A DNA stretch of 15,650 bases from JAAYRG01 sp964643255. GTDB taxonomy: Bacteria > Bacillota > Clostridia > Lachnospirales > Lachnospiraceae. The notes beneath the pieces are model-generated. The model saw only the letters and a list, made by a program, of their open reading frames with translations. It was not told where the DNA came from and did no database searches. Made by a program: the position numbers and the translations under genes. The number at the start of each line of letters is the position of its first letter. Positions within the stretch are counted from its first letter, which is position 1. Below, piece after piece: positions 6,788-14,024 of the stretch. The stretch covers positions 1 through 15,650 of the forward strand of contig CAZXSM010000052.1 in assembly GCA_964643255.1 (NCBI GenBank), given 5' to 3'.

Positions 6788-7110
6788 GAAACCAATGACT
6801 GAGAATAGTAACTATATTTATACAAGTACAGAGAACTGCTGGTGCTGAGATAGCAGTATAACATATCTATAGTGAATGGACTCATGAGGGCAACAAGAAA
6901 ACTTATATATAAGTGAGTAATAGTTGACGGGAGCTCTATCCGTTATCAACAGAGCATATATGAAGAGGTATAGTTATTATGTATTGGAAACATACAATGA
7001 TATATTTTCTACCTATATGTATATGATAAAGTAGTCTGCATAGCAGACAAATTAGGTGGTACCGCAGAGAATACAGTCTTTGTCCTTATATGGACAGAGG
7101 CTTTTTTATT
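6788..7110 (+). ncRNA. T-box leader with UGG (Trp) specifier
   Basis: All main T-box parts are visible. Stem I carries AGTA (6807-6810), the pair ACTATA/TATAGT (6811-6816 with 6868-6873) and an apical stem ACTGCT/AGCAGT (6835-6840 with 6852-6857). The specifier loop reads GAA-TGG-A, placing codon TGG at 6877-6879 between TATAGT and the CTC of the lower stem. A stem II A/B pseudoknot is formed by GTTGA/TCAAC, CGG/CCG and GCTCT/AGAGC (about 6923-6966). Stem III is GTCTGC-ATA-GCAGAC (7034-7048). The T-box AGGTGGTACCGCAG is at 7054-7067. Antiterminator strands GACAAA (7046-7051) and TTTGTC (7079-7084) compete with the terminator. Uncharged tRNA should allow read-through into iorA. The specifier implies tRNA-Trp. 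The UGGU bulge (7057-7060) fits a discriminator A best, while tRNA-Trp usually has G. Confidence 0.9.
7075..7110 (+). terminator. T-box intrinsic terminator
   Basis: AGTCTTTGTCC (7075-7085) pairs with GGACAGAGGCT (7092-7102) through 11 positions, including G-U pairs, around a six-base loop, and is followed by a T-rich run. Its 5' arm includes the antiterminator strand TTTGTC, so the two folds are exclusive. Confidence 0.9.
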
Positions 7111-7201
7111 TTCATAATATATACTTGCTACTAGTAATTACATATCTAGGGGCAAATATAACCCCAAGAAATAGGGATCAATAGAAGAAAGGTGAAAGAA
7201 T

Positions 7202-9016
7202 ATGTCTACAAGATTATTAATGGGCAACCAAGCTATGGCTATAGGAGCAATTGTCGCAGGAGTGGAAGTTGTAACTGGCTATCCAGGAACCCCATCAACT
7301 GAAGTATTAGAGACCATTGCAAAAGAAAATGTTGAGGATCTTTATGTAGAGTGGTCAATAAATGAAAAAGCAGCTTTAGAAGTTGCAGCAGGAGCTTCTA
7401 TGGCAGGGAAGAGAAGCTTAGTAACAATGAAACAAGTAGGGTTAAATGCGTCATCAGATCCATTAATGTGCTTGGCATATGTAGGAGTTTCTGGTGGAAT
7501 GGTAATATTGGTTGCAGATGACCCAGGTCCAATATCTTCTCAAACAGAACAAGATACTAGACATTTTGCTCAGTATTCCAAATTACCTATATTTGATCCA
7601 ACATCGGTAGAAGAAGCATATGAAATGATGGTTGATTGTTTCGAACTTTCAGAGAAATATGAGACACCGGTCATAATTAGGCCAACAACTAGGATATGTC
7701 ATGCTTATGCATCAATTGAAGTCTCAGACAATAGGGTAGTCCATAAGAGTGAAGGTTTTAAGAAGGATTCTAGGTGGGTTATATTCCCAAAGTTATCATA
7801 TAATGCCCACTTAAATATTGAAAAAAGAAATCCTATAATTGCTGATGAATTTTCCGAATATAGACTTAATACTTTAGAAGGAAGAGGAAAGTTAGGGATT
7901 GTGAGTGGTGGTGTAAGTTTTTCTTATACAAAAGAAGCCCTTAACCTATTAAATGCTTCTGAAGATGACTATACCTTGTTTAAGGTTGCAACTCCCCATC
8001 CATTTCCAGAAAAATTAGCCCTAGAATTCTTGAACTCGGTAGAAGATGTCATAGTAGTTGAAGAACTAGATCCTGTAATTGAAAGGCAGCTTACATATAT
8101 ATGTGGTAAACACCATATTAGCCATGACATAAAGGGTAAATTAACGGGTCATGTACAACAAGCAGGTGAAAATACTGTTGAATCTGTTTCAAAGTTATTA
8201 TCAAAGTATTTAGATATAGATTACCCAGAACCTGAAACTTATAATGACAAACCAGACCTTCCTGTAAGACCTCCAGTACTATGTGCAGGATGTCCTCACA
8301 GAGCTTCTTTCTATGCAGTAAAGCAAGCTATGAGGGGTAAAAAGGCAGTATTTACTGGAGATATTGGCTGCTATACCCTTGGCAATGCACAACCCCTTGA
8401 TATGGTGGATACATGTTTATGTATGGGAGCTGGAGTTACTAATACACAAGGTATACACATAGCTGAACCAGATACAACCAACTTTGCATTTATAGGGGAT
8501 TCAACCTTTTTCCATTCAGGAATTACAGGTATTATTAATGCAGTTTATAATCAAACCAATATGGTTTTAGTAGTGTTGGATAATTCAACAACGGCTATGA
8601 CAGGACATCAACCTCATCCAGGAACGGGTAAAACAATGATGGGTGATATATCTAGTAAAATATCAATTCCTGGAATTCTTAAGGCTATAGGGCTTGACCA
8701 TGTTGCAGTGGTTGATCCATTAGATTTGGATGCAGCAAAAGAGGCGACAAAGCATGCAGCAGAAGTAGCTAAGGATGGAGTATCAGCTATAGTTTTTGAA
8801 TCACCATGTATATTTGTTACGACTCCAGGAACTCTTCAAACAGTTTATGAAGAAGAATGTACTAGTTGCGGTAAATGTATTAGAGATATTGGGTGTCCAT
8901 CAATTACCAAAGCAAGTGATGGTAAGGCAGTAATAGATCCAACTTCTTGCTATGGTTGTGAATTGTGTACACAAATTTGTCCGTTTGATGCTATAGGAGG
9001 TTATAAAAATGATTAA
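7202..9016 (+). CDS. iorA: indolepyruvate ferredoxin oxidoreductase, alpha subunit
   Basis: IorA with IorB interconverts aryl pyruvates (indolepyruvate, phenylpyruvate) and aryl-acetyl-CoA plus CO2, using ferredoxin, thiamine diphosphate and coenzyme A. At 604 residues it is typical. The N-terminal pyrimidine-binding half starts MSTRLLMGNQAMAIGAIVAGVEVVTGYPGTP in family style. The second half holds the diphosphate-binding part, with CAGCPHR, GDIG at 386-389 and GDST at 432-435 followed by the NST stretch. A C-terminal ferredoxin domain carries two cysteine sets, C553/C556/C559/C565 and C583/C586/C589/C593, for two [4Fe-4S] clusters. AAAGGTG at 7188-7194 supports ATG 7202. It overlaps iorB by 8 bases. 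A T-box leader precedes it, so it should be expressed when its cognate amino acid is scarce. Confidence 0.95.
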   Translation: MSTRLLMGNQAMAIGAIVAGVEVVTGYPGTPSTEVLETIAKENVEDLYVEWSINEKAALEVAAGASMAGKRSLVTMKQVGLNASSDPLMCLAYVGVSGGMVILVADDPGPISSQTEQDTRHFAQYSKLPIFDPTSVEEAYEMMVDCFELSEKYETPVIIRPTTRICHAYASIEVSDNRVVHKSEGFKKDSRWVIFPKLSYNAHLNIEKRNPIIADEFSEYRLNTLEGRGKLGIVSGGVSFSYTKEALNLLNASEDDYTLFKVATPHPFPEKLALEFLNSVEDVIVVEELDPVIERQLTYICGKHHISHDIKGKLTGHVQQAGENTVESVSKLLSKYLDIDYPEPETYNDKPDLPVRPPVLCAGCPHRASFYAVKQAMRGKKAVFTGDIGCYTLGNAQPLDMVDTCLCMGAGVTNTQGIHIAEPDTTNFAFIGDSTFFHSGITGIINAVYNQTNMVLVVLDNSTTAMTGHQPHPGTGKTMMGDISSKISIPGILKAIGLDHVAVVDPLDLDAAKEATKHAAEVAKDGVSAIVFESPCIFVTTPGTLQTVYEEECTSCGKCIRDIGCPSITKASDGKAVIDPTSCYGCELCTQICPFDAIGGYKND

Positions 9017-9599
9017 TTGTTTACTTACAGGTGTTGGTGGCCAAGGAACAGTTTTAGCTTCAAAATTAATAGCAGGATGTGCAATGGATAAAGGATTTAA
9101 GGTTCACTCTGCTGAAACTATTGGTATGGCACAAAAGGGTGGTTCTGTAGTGAGCCATGTAAGAATTGGGGACGATATCCATTCCCCCTTGATTCCATTT
9201 AATCAATCGGATGTGCTTATTGGATTTGAACCTTCTGAGGCAGTTAGAAATTTGCATTATTTAAAAAAGGATGGAACTGTAGTAGTTTCTTCTAGAGGCA
9301 TAACTCCTACTACTGCAACATTAACAAGTGAGACATTTGATGGAGAAGAAATGATTGATTACATTAAGTCTAAAGTAGAAAATGTAATTATAGTAGATGC
9401 AGATTATATAATAGACCAGTGTGGAACAGCTAAAGTACTTAATCTTTCCTTACTTGGAGCAGCATCAGTGACAGGTAAATTAGGAATATCTAAAGATGAT
9501 TTTAGCCATGCAATTGATACAAAAATTGCTGAAAAATACAGGAAATCAAACCATAAGGCTCTTGATTTAGGTGCTAGCTTTGCTAGTAAAGAGGTGTAA
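9009..9599 (+). CDS. iorB: indolepyruvate ferredoxin oxidoreductase, beta subunit
   Basis: This 196-residue protein is the small subunit of the oxygen-sensitive IOR complex and carries the gamma-type domain of pyruvate ferredoxin oxidoreductases. The N-terminus MINCLLTGVGGQGTVLASKLIA contains GVGGQG (8-13), and the stretch ETIGMAQKGGSVVSHVRIG is equally typical. It has no cysteine cluster of its own. GGAGG at 8997-9001, inside the end of iorA, is well placed for ATG 9009, and the 8-base overlap suggests translational coupling and balanced subunit amounts. The acyl-CoA ligase gene follows after one base. Confidence 0.95.
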   Translation: MINCLLTGVGGQGTVLASKLIAGCAMDKGFKVHSAETIGMAQKGGSVVSHVRIGDDIHSPLIPFNQSDVLIGFEPSEAVRNLHYLKKDGTVVVSSRGITPTTATLTSETFDGEEMIDYIKSKVENVIIVDADYIIDQCGTAKVLNLSLLGAASVTGKLGISKDDFSHAIDTKIAEKYRKSNHKALDLGASFASKEV

Positions 9600-9600
9600 A

Positions 9601-10836
9601 ATGAATCTAAAAAATAAAGACTTAAATTTAATTAAAGATCAAATTAAATATTTGCAAAACTTCGAAGGAAATCTCTATTATGATAAATTTAGTGATATTA
9701 ATGTAGAAGATATTAAGACTCAAGAGGATTTTGAAAAGATACCCTTTACTAACAAAGAAGAATTGAGGCAAGGCTATCCACTTGGAATAGCAGCAGTTCC
9801 TGAGAAAGAGATAGTTAGAATCCACTCATCATCAGGGACTACTGGAACCCCTGTTATAATTCCTTATACTCAAAAAGATATCGATGATTGGGCAATTATG
9901 TTTAAGCGATGTTATGAATTAGCTGGAGTCACGAATATGGATAGGGTTCATATTACACCTGGATATGGCTTATGGACAGCAGGAATAGGTTTCCAAACTG
10001 GAGCTGAATTACTTGGTAGTATGGTAATTCCAATGGGACCTGGTAATACAGATAAGCAAATAAAGATGATGGTAGACATGAAAAGTACAGTACTTTGTGC
10101 AACATCATCTTATGCCTTGCTTTTGGCTGAAGAAATAGAAAGACGTGGTGTGGGACAAGATATTCATTTGACAAAAGCCTTAATCGGGTCTGAACGTTGG
10201 GGTGAGAAAATGCGTCAAAGAATTGCAACAGAGCTTGGGGTTACTTTATATGATATATATGGCTTAACTGAAATATATGGACCAGGAGTAGCTATGAGTT
10301 GTGATTATGAATCAGGAATGCATTATTGGGATGATTTTGTTTATTGTGAAATTATAGATTCTAAAACTGGTAAAGTACTTCCTGAAGGTGAGGTAGGGGA
10401 ACTAGTTATAACCACACTTAAAAAAGAAGGTGCTCCATTGATTAGATATCGTACTAAGGATCTAACTAGAATAATTCCTGGCAATTGTGAATGTGGAAGT
10501 CCTTATCCAAGAATTGATATATTGACTGGACGTACTGATGATATGGTAAAAGTTAAAGGTGTAAATATTTATCCAGGCCAGATAGATAATGTTCTACAAG
10601 TAGTAGAGGGGGCAAGTTGTGAGTATCAGGTAATAATTGACCATTTGTATGGTAGGGATATATTAACCTTATATTTTGAAACTGACTTTATGGATAAGAA
10701 AGACCAACTAGAAAATGATGTGAGAGAAACATTTAAAAGTAGAATAGGAATTACCATTGTACCAAAGGCTGTAGCTGTAGGAGACTTGCCAAGAAGTGAG
10801 AAAAAAACCAGACGTGTATTTGATAATAGGTATTAG
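9601..10836 (+). CDS. paaK: phenylacetate-CoA ligase family protein (aryl-acetate activation)
   Basis: This 411-residue adenylate-forming enzyme joins an aryl acid such as phenylacetate or indoleacetate to coenzyme A using ATP. Visible family motifs are the phosphate loop SSSGTTGTP (76-84), YGLTE (220-224), the aspartate of IRYRTKDL, GRTDDMVKVKGVNIYPGQ, and the C-terminal segment LPRSEKKTRRV with the likely catalytic lysine K402. It is slightly short for PaaK (usually about 430) but has both ends. I chose ATG 9601 because GAGGTG at 9591-9596 precedes it; the longer reading frame begins inside iorB. It is the last gene of the T-box operon. Next to IorAB it can act with the oxidoreductase in reverse, feeding aryl-acetyl-CoA for reductive carboxylation. 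The true acid is not readable from sequence. Confidence 0.9.
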   Translation: MNLKNKDLNLIKDQIKYLQNFEGNLYYDKFSDINVEDIKTQEDFEKIPFTNKEELRQGYPLGIAAVPEKEIVRIHSSSGTTGTPVIIPYTQKDIDDWAIMFKRCYELAGVTNMDRVHITPGYGLWTAGIGFQTGAELLGSMVIPMGPGNTDKQIKMMVDMKSTVLCATSSYALLLAEEIERRGVGQDIHLTKALIGSERWGEKMRQRIATELGVTLYDIYGLTEIYGPGVAMSCDYESGMHYWDDFVYCEIIDSKTGKVLPEGEVGELVITTLKKEGAPLIRYRTKDLTRIIPGNCECGSPYPRIDILTGRTDDMVKVKGVNIYPGQIDNVLQVVEGASCEYQVIIDHLYGRDILTLYFETDFMDKKDQLENDVRETFKSRIGITIVPKAVAVGDLPRSEKKTRRVFDNRY

Positions 10837-10864
10837 AGATATGGTCTAAAACGTATAATATTTG

Positions 10865-10893
10865 GTTATGGGCCTGGAGAACAGGCCCATAAC
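10865..10893. terminator. strong hairpin between convergent genes
   Basis: GTTATGGGCCT and AGGCCCATAAC pair perfectly over 11 bases around a seven-base loop, 28 bases after the ligase stop codon. Neither strand has a proper T run after it, so termination would rest on the stem alone or be partial. It can serve the ligase gene on plus and the small gene on minus. Confidence 0.5.
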
Positions 10894-10900
10894 GAATTTA

Positions 10901-11080
10901 TCAATCTTCGACAAAAGTGATTTCTTTAGCTAGGTTAAGGGCACTTGTTTTAAATGTATCATTAGATATGTGACGATCCCATTTTTTATAAATGTTTATT
11001 CCATCTTTATAAACTCTGTTTCTTAGTGCAATCATTCGGTCTAACAAAGTGTTTGCTTTTTCTCTTTTTGTATTGTTCAA
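10901..11080 (-). CDS. small uncharacterised protein (59 residues)
   Basis: The frame starts at TTG (11080) behind a strong site, GGGAGGG (complement of 11089-11095), and ends with TGA at 10903. It reads MNNTKREKANTLLDRMIALR and continues to a C-terminus ALNLAKEITFVED. The composition is that of a soluble, charged, mostly helical protein: many Lys, Arg, Asn and Asp, one Trp, no Cys, no signal peptide. An ATG three bases before the TTG, in another frame, gives only about 25 codons, so TTG is preferred. It lies alone in the 480-base gap between the ligase and cellobiose phosphorylase genes and is convergent with the ligase. I do not recognise a family. The good ribosome binding site and protein-like composition argue for a real gene. 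No clear promoter was found upstream. Confidence 0.6.
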   Translation of the reverse strand: MNNTKREKANTLLDRMIALRNRVYKDGINIYKKWDRHISNDTFKTSALNLAKEITFVED

Positions 11081-11248
11081 TCATAACCCTCCCTTTCAAA
11101 TTTTAGCCACAATAGTATTATTTCAAATAGTTACTTAATTATTACTATATATATAAAACAATAGATATTACTGTACATATATTCTATCATATAAATTTCA
11201 AATAAAAATGTATATATTGCCATAATAAATTATATACCCAATAGGGAT

Positions 11249-11292
11249 AAAAGGAGGACCTGTCATAAGTTAAAATGACAGGTCCTCCTTTT
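11249..11292. terminator. terminator of the cellobiose phosphorylase gene
   Basis: An 18-base perfect inverted repeat (11249-11266 with 11275-11292) around an eight-base loop lies just after the phosphorylase stop codon on minus. The stem is GC-rich in the middle (GGAGGACCTGTC) and ends in four T on either strand. The stretch 11100-11248 is AT-rich upstream sequence of the small gene, with nothing else I can support. Confidence 0.8.
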
Positions 11293-11315
11293 AGTAGATA
11301 TATTATTATAACATT

Positions 11316-13772
11316 TTAATTATAAGTTTCTATATATGCTTCAACTTCTACATTTGCCTCTTTTAAGTCATCTAAATCAAAAGGAATAAGATTTCCATCA
11401 TATTTTTCCCCATTAATACTATAAGACTTAACCTTCCCTTCGATGCCATCAGGATTGTGGAAAGTAATATTATAAGTTACATTTCTAAACTTTCTCACAA
11501 CTTTAACTTCTTTCATATCTTTAGGAAGACATGGGTCTATTATTAACCCATCATAATCTGGTCTAACACCTAAGATATGCTGTGAAGCACTCATAAATGT
11601 CCAAGCAGCAGTACCGGTTAACCAGCTATTTTTAGCCTCTCCCATATTAGGAGCATCTTTTCCTGCTATCATTTGAGAATAAACATAAGGTTCTGTTTTA
11701 TGAATTTCGCTAATATCCTCTAGATATGCTGGAGTTATTTTCTTATACAAATCAAAAGCTCTATTATTGCGGCCTATAAGGGTTTCGGCTATAATAATCC
11801 AAGGATTATTATGGCAGAAGATACCTGCATTTTCTTTATAACCTGGAGGATAAGAAGAAATTTCTCCAAGGTTAAGGTAATATTTGCTATAAGCAGGTTG
11901 GTGTAAAACAATACCATATGGAGTTTCTAGATGTTTTTCAACACTATCTAAGGCTTTCTTAGCATTTCCTTCTTCAATCCCAATGCCTGCAAGTGTGCAA
12001 AAGCCTTGAGGTTCAATATAAATCTTTCCTTCTTGACATTCATTGGAGCCTACCTTATCGCCAAAGGCGTCATAAGCTCTAAGGAACCATTCCCCGTCCC
12101 AACCATGTTCCATAACAGTATCATACATTTGATCAACAGATCCCTGTGCACTATTAGCCTCTTCATCTAAGCCCAAATGCTTACATATAGATACATATTC
12201 TTTACCATATAAAACAAACATTGCTGCGATAAAAACAGATTCAGCAACTGGGCCTTCATCAGGACCAGAGGTTTGAAAGGACTCACCTGGTTCAGTTGAA
12301 AAGCAATTTAAGTTTAAGCAATCATTCCAGTCGGCACGGCCGATTAAAGGCAAGCCATGAGGACCTAAGTTATTTAAGGTATAGTTAAATGATCGTTTCA
12401 AATGCTCAAACAAAGATTCGGCTTTACTTTCATCATTGTCAAAAGGTACAGACTCATCTAATATAGACCAATCGCCAGTTTCCTTGAGATATTCAGCAAC
12501 TGCAGCAATTAGCCATAGTGGATCATCATTGAAACCAGACCCTATATCAGAGTTACCCTTCTTAGTAAGTGGTTGATATTGATGATAAGCACTTCCGTCT
12601 TCAAATTGTGTAGCAGCAATATCCAGGATACGCTGTCTTGCCCTATCAGGCAACATGTGTAAAAATCCAAATAAGTCTTGGCAAGAATCTCTAAAGCCCA
12701 TACCCCTACCAATACCAGACTCAAATAATGAAGCAGACCTAGATAAATTAAAAGTAACCATACATTGGTACTGGTGCCAGATATTAACCATACGGTTAAA
12801 CTTAGTATCAGATGTATCTACTTGATAATTACTAAGTAAATTATCCCAATATTCTCCTAGTTCATTAAAAGCTCCTAATACCTTGTCTTCAGTATCAAAT
12901 CTTCCTATCAATTCCTTGCTAGGTGCCTGATTAACAAGTCCTTCTTCAGTCCATTTTTCTTCCTGTGGATTTTCGCTGTAGCCCAATATGAAAATAAAAC
13001 TTTTTTCTTCCCCAGCTTCTAGTTCTATCTTTATATGATGAGAAGCGACTGGTGCCCATCCACTTGCTACAGAATTATTAGAAGTCATATTATTAACAAC
13101 TTCAGGACTGGCCTTACTGCCATAAGTTCCTAAAAAGGCACTTCTATCAGTATCAAAACCGTTAATCGGGTGATTAACGTGGTAAAAAGCATAGTGATTA
13201 CGTCGTTCTCTATATTCACTTTTGTGAATAATAGTAGAATCATGAATTTCAACTTCTCCTATACTATAGTTTCTCTGGAAGTTTGTCATATCATCCTCTG
13301 CATTCCAAAGGCAGAATTCAACAAATGAAAACAATGAAAATGTTTTTGCTTTATCACTTTCATTCTTAATTTTAAGAACGTTAAGCTCACAACTAGCTGA
13401 AAGTGGAACGAAACAAGTTAAGTCAGTAGAAATATCGTTCTTGGAAGAATAATAAGTTGAATATCCAAGACCGTGATGACACTCATATGAATCTAGATCT
13501 GTTTGGCATGGTTGCCAACCAGGGTTCCAAGGGTCTTGCCCATCTTCTTTAATATAGTAATACATTCCATCGCTATCCATAGGAACATTATTATATCTAT
13601 AACGAGTAAGTCTTAAGAGTTTAGGGTCTTTATAAAAACTATACCCCCCACAAGTATTAGATTTTAGTGAATAAAAATCCTGGGACCCTAAATAGTTAAT
13701 CCATGGTAATGGTGTCTTTGGTGATGTTATTACATATTCTTTTTTTGAATCATTAAAATAACCATACTTCAT
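11316..13772 (-). CDS. cbp: cellobiose phosphorylase (GH94)
   Basis: This 818-residue cytoplasmic enzyme splits cellobiose with phosphate into glucose 1-phosphate and glucose, saving ATP compared with hydrolysis. Length and sequence follow the Clostridium thermocellum enzyme (about 811 residues) closely from the first residues (MKYGYFNDSKKEYVITSPKTPLPWINYLG) to the end; I judged this from memory, not by alignment. Shared stretches include RYRYNNVP, SFVEFCLWNAEDDMTNFQRN, ESGIGRGMGFRDS, FNDDPLWLI, PLIGRADWNDCLNLN (catalytic Asp in the segment around D481) and YPPGYKENAGIFCHNNPWI. There is no signal peptide, so cellobiose must be imported first; the sugar-binding lipoprotein gene nearby fits. 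AAAGGAGA (complement of 13781-13788) supports the start. The gene is divergent from a LacI-type repressor, and an operator lies in its leader. Confidence 0.95.
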   Translation of the reverse strand: MKYGYFNDSKKEYVITSPKTPLPWINYLGSQDFYSLKSNTCGGYSFYKDPKLLRLTRYRYNNVPMDSDGMYYYIKEDGQDPWNPGWQPCQTDLDSYECHHGLGYSTYYSSKNDISTDLTCFVPLSASCELNVLKIKNESDKAKTFSLFSFVEFCLWNAEDDMTNFQRNYSIGEVEIHDSTIIHKSEYRERRNHYAFYHVNHPINGFDTDRSAFLGTYGSKASPEVVNNMTSNNSVASGWAPVASHHIKIELEAGEEKSFIFILGYSENPQEEKWTEEGLVNQAPSKELIGRFDTEDKVLGAFNELGEYWDNLLSNYQVDTSDTKFNRMVNIWHQYQCMVTFNLSRSASLFESGIGRGMGFRDSCQDLFGFLHMLPDRARQRILDIAATQFEDGSAYHQYQPLTKKGNSDIGSGFNDDPLWLIAAVAEYLKETGDWSILDESVPFDNDESKAESLFEHLKRSFNYTLNNLGPHGLPLIGRADWNDCLNLNCFSTEPGESFQTSGPDEGPVAESVFIAAMFVLYGKEYVSICKHLGLDEEANSAQGSVDQMYDTVMEHGWDGEWFLRAYDAFGDKVGSNECQEGKIYIEPQGFCTLAGIGIEEGNAKKALDSVEKHLETPYGIVLHQPAYSKYYLNLGEISSYPPGYKENAGIFCHNNPWIIIAETLIGRNNRAFDLYKKITPAYLEDISEIHKTEPYVYSQMIAGKDAPNMGEAKNSWLTGTAAWTFMSASQHILGVRPDYDGLIIDPCLPKDMKEVKVVRKFRNVTYNITFHNPDGIEGKVKSYSINGEKYDGNLIPFDLDDLKEANVEVEAYIETYN

Positions 13773-13798
13773 GATTATATTCTCCTTTACTGTATACT

Positions 13799-13814
13799 AA
13801 ATCGATTAAGTAAA
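13799..13814. promoter_or_regulatory. LacI-family operator in the cellobiose phosphorylase leader
   Basis: AAATCGATTAAGTAAA is repeated exactly at 13991-14006. It is centred on CG, as LacI-family operators are, and the wider CTAAATCGATTAAG matches its own reverse complement at 12 of 14 positions. It lies about 25-40 bases after the inferred start of the phosphorylase transcript, where a bound repressor would block elongation. Confidence 0.75.
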
Positions 13815-13845
13815 AACATATAAAAAAGAAAAACATTACAAATAG

Positions 13846-13874
13846 ACTATATAATACTTCACAATAAATTGCAA
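13846..13874 (-). promoter_or_regulatory. promoter of cellobiose phosphorylase
   Basis: On the minus strand TTGCAA (13874-13869), a 17-base spacer and TATAGT (13851-13846) form a good promoter. The transcript would start near 13839 and carry a leader of about 67 bases that includes the operator. Confidence 0.65.
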
Positions 13875-13952
13875 GAAAAATATCATAGGACTATAAAATA
13901 GGGATTTACTATAACAAATATATAAAAAACATAGAAATATAAATAAAAGTTG

Positions 13953-13981
13953 TTGCATTATTTTTTAAATCATGTTATATT
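13953..13981 (+). promoter_or_regulatory. promoter of the LacI-family regulator gene
   Basis: TTGCAT at 13953-13958, a 17-base spacer and TATATT at 13976-13981 precede the regulator gene. The expected start near 13988 falls directly before the second operator, which predicts autorepression. Confidence 0.65.
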
Positions 13982-13990
13982 AAAAGTGCG

Positions 13991-14006
13991 AAATCGATTA
14001 AGTAAA
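13991..14006. promoter_or_regulatory. LacI-family operator at the regulator's own start
   Basis: This is an exact second copy of the 16-base site found at 13799-13814, in the same orientation and 192 bases away. It covers roughly +3 to +18 of the regulator transcript. Confidence 0.75.
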
Positions 14007-14024
14007 GGCAAAGGAGAAATGTTG

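Noticed and set aside
6874..6880. ATG (Met) or GAA (Glu) as the T-box specifier
   Set aside because: The loop between the flanking stems is GAATGGA; the specifier of known T-boxes follows GAA and precedes A, which selects TGG.
9953..10228. Open frame on minus inside the aryl-CoA ligase gene
   Set aside because: It is the antisense shadow of a well-supported gene; the same holds for the other short minus frames within the GGDEF-EAL, iorB and lacI genes.
13950..14024. Longer N-terminus for the LacI-family regulator
   Set aside because: It would include the promoter and operator, and the helix-turn-helix starts right after ATG 14025, which has its own ribosome binding site.
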